The notes under the pieces: model-generated | What the model saw: only the letters and a program-made list of their open reading frames with translations | The model's database searches: none | Told to the model about the DNA's origin: nothing | Part shown: piece by piece, positions 60,697-64,000 of the stretch | How the letters are laid out: each line of letters starts with the position of its first letter | Numbering within the stretch: position 1 is the first letter of the stretch | Made by a program: the position numbers and the translations under genes | From: Bosea sp. (in: a-proteobacteria) | GTDB taxonomy: Bacteria; Pseudomonadota; Alphaproteobacteria; Rhizobiales; Beijerinckiaceae | DNA: 64,000 bases | Reading direction: 5' to 3' | NCBI GenBank assembly: GCA_023910605.1 | Contig: JAAVVV010000001.1 | Coordinates: 920,698-984,697, forward strand

Positions 60697-62003
60697 CCGC
60701 TCCGGCGCGGCGCATTTTCACCTCCTGGGGCGGCCTCAGCGCTGAAGGCAGCCGCGCCGTGCCGGCCGGCGAATGGCTGGCGGCAGGGTCCGGCCGCGCC
60801 GGCCCCATCCTCGCCTACGGCAATGGCCGCAGCTATGGCGACAGCTGCCTGCTCGATGGCGGCGCCCTCATCGACACCTCCGGCCTGTCGGACATTGCCC
60901 GCATCGATGCCGCGAGCGGGGTGATCGAATGCGGGCCTGGCGCCCTGCTGGGCGACATCATCGCGGCGGCGCTTCCCCAGGGCTGGTTCGTGCCGGTGAC
61001 GCCCGGAACGCGCTTCGTCACGATCGCTGGCGCGCTCGCAAATGACGTGCACGGCAAGAACCATCACAGTGCCGGCGCCTTCGGCCGCCATGTCCTCTGG
61101 TTCGACCTCGCGCGCTCCGACGGCGCCATGTTGCGCTGCTCTCCGCACGAAAATGCGGAGCTGTTCGCCGCCACGGTCGGCGGGCTGGGGCTCACCGGGC
61201 TGATCACGCGGGTGGCGCTGCAACTGCTGAAGGTGCGCGGGCCCTTCATGCGGCAGGATGTGCTGCCCTTCGCCAACCTTGACGGCTTCTTCGACATCGC
61301 AGCGCGATCCGACGCGAGCCATGATTACACCGTGGCCTGGATCGACTCGCTCGCCACGGGCGCCGCGCTCGGGCGCGGTGTCTTTTTCCGGGCCAACCAT
61401 GCCGATGAGCCAGGGGCGGTTCCGCCCACGAGGATGCTGCCCTTCCTGCCGTTCACGCCGCCTTTCGCGCTGATCAACCGGCTCACGCTATCGGCCTTCA
61501 ACGCGGCCTACCGCACGGCCAATGGCCGGGCCCAGAGCGGCCGCCTCGTGCCGCTGATGCCGTTCTTCTATCCGCTTGATGCGGTGAAGGGCTGGAACAG
61601 GGCCTATGGCCCGCGCGGCCTGCGCCAGTTCCAGTGTGTCGTGCCGATGGCGGCCGCGGCTGAGGCTGTGGCCGAGATGCTTCGCGCCACCCACCGCGCC
61701 GGGGATGCCTCTTTCCTGACGGTGCTCAAGCTCTTCGGGGATCTGGCCTCGCCGGGGCTGATGTCCTTCCCCATGCCGGGCGCGACGCTGACGCTGGATT
61801 TCCCCTATCGCGGCGCGCGCACCGATGCGCTGCTGGCCCGGCTGGACCGGATCACGCTGGAGGCGGGGGGACGGGTCAACCCCTACAAGGATGCGCGCAT
61901 GTCCGCCGGCACCTTCGAGGCTTCCTTCCCGCACTGGCGCGCCTTCTCGCGCCATGTCGATCCGGCATTCAGCTCCAGCTTCTGGCGCCGCGTCACAGGC
62001 TGA
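60693..62003 (+). CDS. DprE1-like FAD-dependent oxidase
   Basis: A 436-residue oxidase of the vanillyl-alcohol-oxidase/DprE1 class. The FAD-binding domain has AYGNGRSYGDS (about residues 36-46), TPGTRFVTIAGALANDVHGKNHH (about 105-127, quoted in parts, with the His-bearing DVHGKNHH segment) and GGLGLTGLI. C-terminally, VLKLFG, LMSFPMPGATLTLDFP and NPYKDARMS match DprE1. The Cys of DprE1 that benzothiazinones attack is Thr here, and the catalytic Lys is kept in YKDARM. The GTG start overlaps the UbiA stop. It would oxidise polyprenyl-phosphoryl-ribose at C2; the reductase (DprE2) that completes the epimerisation is not in the window. Confidence 0.85.
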   Translation: MTAPARRIFTSWGGLSAEGSRAVPAGEWLAAGSGRAGPILAYGNGRSYGDSCLLDGGALIDTSGLSDIARIDAASGVIECGPGALLGDIIAAALPQGWFVPVTPGTRFVTIAGALANDVHGKNHHSAGAFGRHVLWFDLARSDGAMLRCSPHENAELFAATVGGLGLTGLITRVALQLLKVRGPFMRQDVLPFANLDGFFDIAARSDASHDYTVAWIDSLATGAALGRGVFFRANHADEPGAVPPTRMLPFLPFTPPFALINRLTLSAFNAAYRTANGRAQSGRLVPLMPFFYPLDAVKGWNRAYGPRGLRQFQCVVPMAAAAEAVAEMLRATHRAGDASFLTVLKLFGDLASPGLMSFPMPGATLTLDFPYRGARTDALLARLDRITLEAGGRVNPYKDARMSAGTFEASFPHWRAFSRHVDPAFSSSFWRRVTG

Positions 62004-62046
62004 GCCTGCGGGCTGCCGGCGCGCGCCAGGTCTGGCTTTCAGCGCC

Positions 62047-63477
62047 TCATTTCACCGCAACCTTGCGCAGATAGTCGGTGATGATGCGGGCGACGCCGCG
62101 CGAGAGCAGCTCGTCGAAGGCATCGCAGAATCGGTCGACATCGGCGCGGGTCGCGATCAGCGGCGGCTCGAGGCGGATGACATTGCGGTTGTATTCGGTG
62201 AAGGCGACCAGCGTGTCATGATCCTTGAGCATCAGCGCGCCCACGAAGCCGCAGAGTGAACCCTTGAGCTTGTCGTCGAGCAGGGCGACCATATGCTTGA
62301 GCCCGAAGGGCAGCGTCTCCGAGAAGTCGTTGAACTCGACGCCGACCATGAAGCCACGGCCGCGCACATCCTTGAGGAGCGAGGGGTGCTTGGCCTTGAT
62401 GGCGTCGAGCCGGGCGATGAGATGGGCGCCCTCGCGCTCGGCATTGCCGATCAGATCCTCGTCGTAAAGGATGTTGAGGCCCTCTATCGCCGAGATGCAG
62501 GCCTCGCCGATGCCGCCGAAGGTGGCGGGGCCGTGGATCAGCGCGGTTTTCGGCTTGCCATAGGCCTTCATGTAGACCTCGCGCCGCGCGATCATCGCAG
62601 CCATGGCCGACTTCGAGCCGCCAAGCGACTTGGCGAGCGCGGTAACGTCCGGGATCACGCCATGCTGCTCGAAGGCGAAGAAGCGGCCCGTGCGCCCGAG
62701 GCCGCACTGCACCTCGTCGGCCACCCAGAGCAGGCCATGCTTGTCGCACAGCGCGCGCAGCGCCTGCCAGAAGCTGGTCGGCGCCTCGATGATGCCGCCG
62801 CCGCCCTGGATGGTCTCCAGCACGATGATGCCGATGGAGGGGTCCGCCTCGACGGCGCGGCGGATGGCGCCGATATCGCCGAAGGGCACCTTCACCTGGT
62901 TGTCCACCAGCGCGAACTGCTGCTGGTAGAGGCTCGAGTCAGTGATCGACAGCACCCCCTTTGTCTTGCCGTGGAAGGCATTGGCCGCGTAGATCACCTT
63001 GGACCGCGCCGGGCCCTGGGCCTGTTCGGCCACCTTGATCGCCGCCTCCATGGCCTCTGAACCGGATGAGCCGAGGAACACCATGTCGAGGTCGCCGGGC
63101 GCGATCTGCGCGAGGTTGTGGGCCAGCGCCGCCGCATACTGCGACATGAAGGCCATGCAGATCTCGTGGCGATTCTCGTCGGCAAAGCGCCTGCGTGCCG
63201 CCAGGATGCGCGGATGGTTATGGCCAAAGGCGACGGAGCCGAAACCGCCGAAGAAATCGAGGATGCGCCGGCCGTCATCGGTGATGTAGTGCATGCCCTC
63301 GGCGCGCTCGACCTTGACCTTGTCGAAGCCGAGCAGCCTCATGAAATGCAATTGGCCAGGGTTGATGTGCGCTGAAAACAGCTCGCGTATGGTGGAGGTG
63401 TTGAGCGCCTTGGCGTCCTCCACGCTCAAAAGGCGCGGGCGGGAGGGCGCGGCAACGCCAATGTCAAGCGCTGCCAT
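62047..63477 (-). CDS. class III aminotransferase
   Basis: A 476-residue PLP-dependent enzyme. It has LGSSGSEAMEAAIKVA (about residues 138-153, PLP phosphate binding), FHGKTKGVLS, VLETIQGGGGI, VADEVQCGLGRTGRFFAFE (with the PLP-ring Asp) and the Schiff-base Lys in LAKSLGGSKSAM (about 295). Family members make or degrade diamines and amino sugars; the substrate here is unknown. The ATG at 63477 follows AAGGGG and avoids an overlap with the upstream gene. It is convergent with the DprE1-like gene and follows the epimerase, so it probably belongs to an envelope-sugar operon. Confidence 0.88.
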   Translation of the reverse strand: MAALDIGVAAPSRPRLLSVEDAKALNTSTIRELFSAHINPGQLHFMRLLGFDKVKVERAEGMHYITDDGRRILDFFGGFGSVAFGHNHPRILAARRRFADENRHEICMAFMSQYAAALAHNLAQIAPGDLDMVFLGSSGSEAMEAAIKVAEQAQGPARSKVIYAANAFHGKTKGVLSITDSSLYQQQFALVDNQVKVPFGDIGAIRRAVEADPSIGIIVLETIQGGGGIIEAPTSFWQALRALCDKHGLLWVADEVQCGLGRTGRFFAFEQHGVIPDVTALAKSLGGSKSAMAAMIARREVYMKAYGKPKTALIHGPATFGGIGEACISAIEGLNILYDEDLIGNAEREGAHLIARLDAIKAKHPSLLKDVRGRGFMVGVEFNDFSETLPFGLKHMVALLDDKLKGSLCGFVGALMLKDHDTLVAFTEYNRNVIRLEPPLIATRADVDRFCDAFDELLSRGVARIITDYLRKVAVK

Positions 63478-63493
63478 GCCCCTTGGGTGCGTC

Positions 63494-64000
63494 TCACTGG
63501 CCAAGGTTGCGGCGATATTCGGAGTAGGCGGCGGCAAGCATGTCGCTGTCATTGTAGCGTGGGGCCCAGCCCAGCTCGCGCTTGGCCTTCGTCGTGTCGA
63601 GGATGCAGATCTCGTCTGCGATCAGGTACTGCTCGGGGTCCATCAACGGCCGGTTGATCATGTCCAGCACGTCGAGGGTGCGCTTGACGGCCCAGGCCGG
63701 GGTCGGCAGCAGGATCGAGCGGCTGCCCGCATGGCGGATCAGGTCGGCCAGCAGCTTGCGCACGGGCGGCGGATCGTCCGAGCCCAGATTGTAGGCGGTG
63801 TTGGGCACGCCCGCACGCCAGGCCGCCTGGCAGGCGGAGGCGCAGTCGAACACCGAGATGAACTGATAGGGGTTCTTGCCTGCGCCGATCATCGGGACGG
63901 GAAGGTGGAGGTCGATCAGCTTGAACAGCTTGGACAGGATTCCGAGCCGTCCTGGCCCGATGATGAGGCGCGGGCGAAAGATCGAGATTCGGAAGCCCTT
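63494..64000 (-). CDS. NAD-dependent sugar epimerase/dehydratase, partial
   Basis: The C-terminal part of an extended-SDR protein; the frame is open to the right edge, so the N-terminus with the NAD-binding motif and YxxxK lies outside. Seen are ISIFRPRLIIGPGRLGIL, NPYQFISVFDCASACQAAW, NTAYNLGSDDPPPVRKLLAD and the terminal TKAKRELGWAPRYNDSDML, all typical of nucleotide-sugar epimerases. It probably precedes the aminotransferase in one operon (17 bases between them). Confidence 0.85.
   Translation of the reverse strand, partial: KGFRISIFRPRLIIGPGRLGILSKLFKLIDLHLPVPMIGAGKNPYQFISVFDCASACQAAWRAGVPNTAYNLGSDDPPPVRKLLADLIRHAGSRSILLPTPAWAVKRTLDVLDMINRPLMDPEQYLIADEICILDTTKAKRELGWAPRYNDSDMLAAAYSEYRRNLGQ

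Noticed and set aside
1-64000. CRISPR arrays, rRNA and tRNA genes, prophage structural genes
   Set aside because: No regularly spaced repeats with unique spacers, no rRNA-like conserved blocks, no complete tRNA cloverleaf and no phage genes were seen; the only integrases belong to the IS91-like elements.

Overview
The window looks like the chromosome of a GC-rich alphaproteobacterium, most likely of the order Hyphomicrobiales (Bosea/Methylobacterium/Chelatococcus-like). The reasons are the base composition, the types of insertion sequence, a Zur-type Fur protein, a tripartite tricarboxylate transporter and a compact alphaproteobacterial chemotaxis operon. The genus is inference. No rRNA, tRNA or CRISPR array was found.

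Layout. Positions 1-3873 hold two overlapping polytopic membrane proteins, probably GT-C type envelope glycosyltransferases. Positions 4014-12773 are a nest of insertion sequences: two IS630 elements, an IS91-like element that also carries a tyrosine recombinase, a broken IS21, and an IS3 remnant split by an IS110. Next come rfbA and rfbB (dTDP-sugar synthesis) on the minus strand. A second mobile region (15.1-22.1 kb) holds gene remnants, a third IS630, two orphan genes, and an IS427-type IS5 element split by a second copy of the IS91-like element.

From 22.1 to 33.2 kb the content is metabolic. A polyamine/opine-type ABC importer is encoded with an amidohydrolase and a RidA protein. A LysR regulator then stands divergent from a PrpF-family tautomerase and a complete TctCBA transporter. 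From 33.6 to 41.1 kb a zur gene faces a seven-gene operon: truncated COG0523 GTPase, methyltransferase, nickel/peptide-type binding protein, EamA exporter, two permeases and a fused double ATPase. This arrangement would fit making, exporting and re-importing a metal-binding small molecule, and it is the best candidate here for an undescribed system. A decayed copper/silver RND region follows, including a response regulator fused to the end of a CusA-like pump, then a small secreted protein and a DUF305 protein.

From 43.5 to 55.3 kb a ten-gene chemotaxis operon is read leftwards: STAS, cheY, cheA, cheW, two receptors sharing a 1,194-bp near-identical segment, cheW, cheR, cheB and a receptor-like protein without membrane segments. 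From 55.5 to 59.6 kb there is a tungstate-type ABC importer with two tandem binding proteins and a divergent regulator. The right end carries a UbiA-type phosphoribosyltransferase overlapping a DprE1-like FAD oxidase, as in decaprenylphosphoryl-arabinose synthesis. A class III aminotransferase and a partial nucleotide-sugar epimerase follow on the opposite strand. Together with the left-end genes and rfbAB these suggest envelope glycan synthesis.
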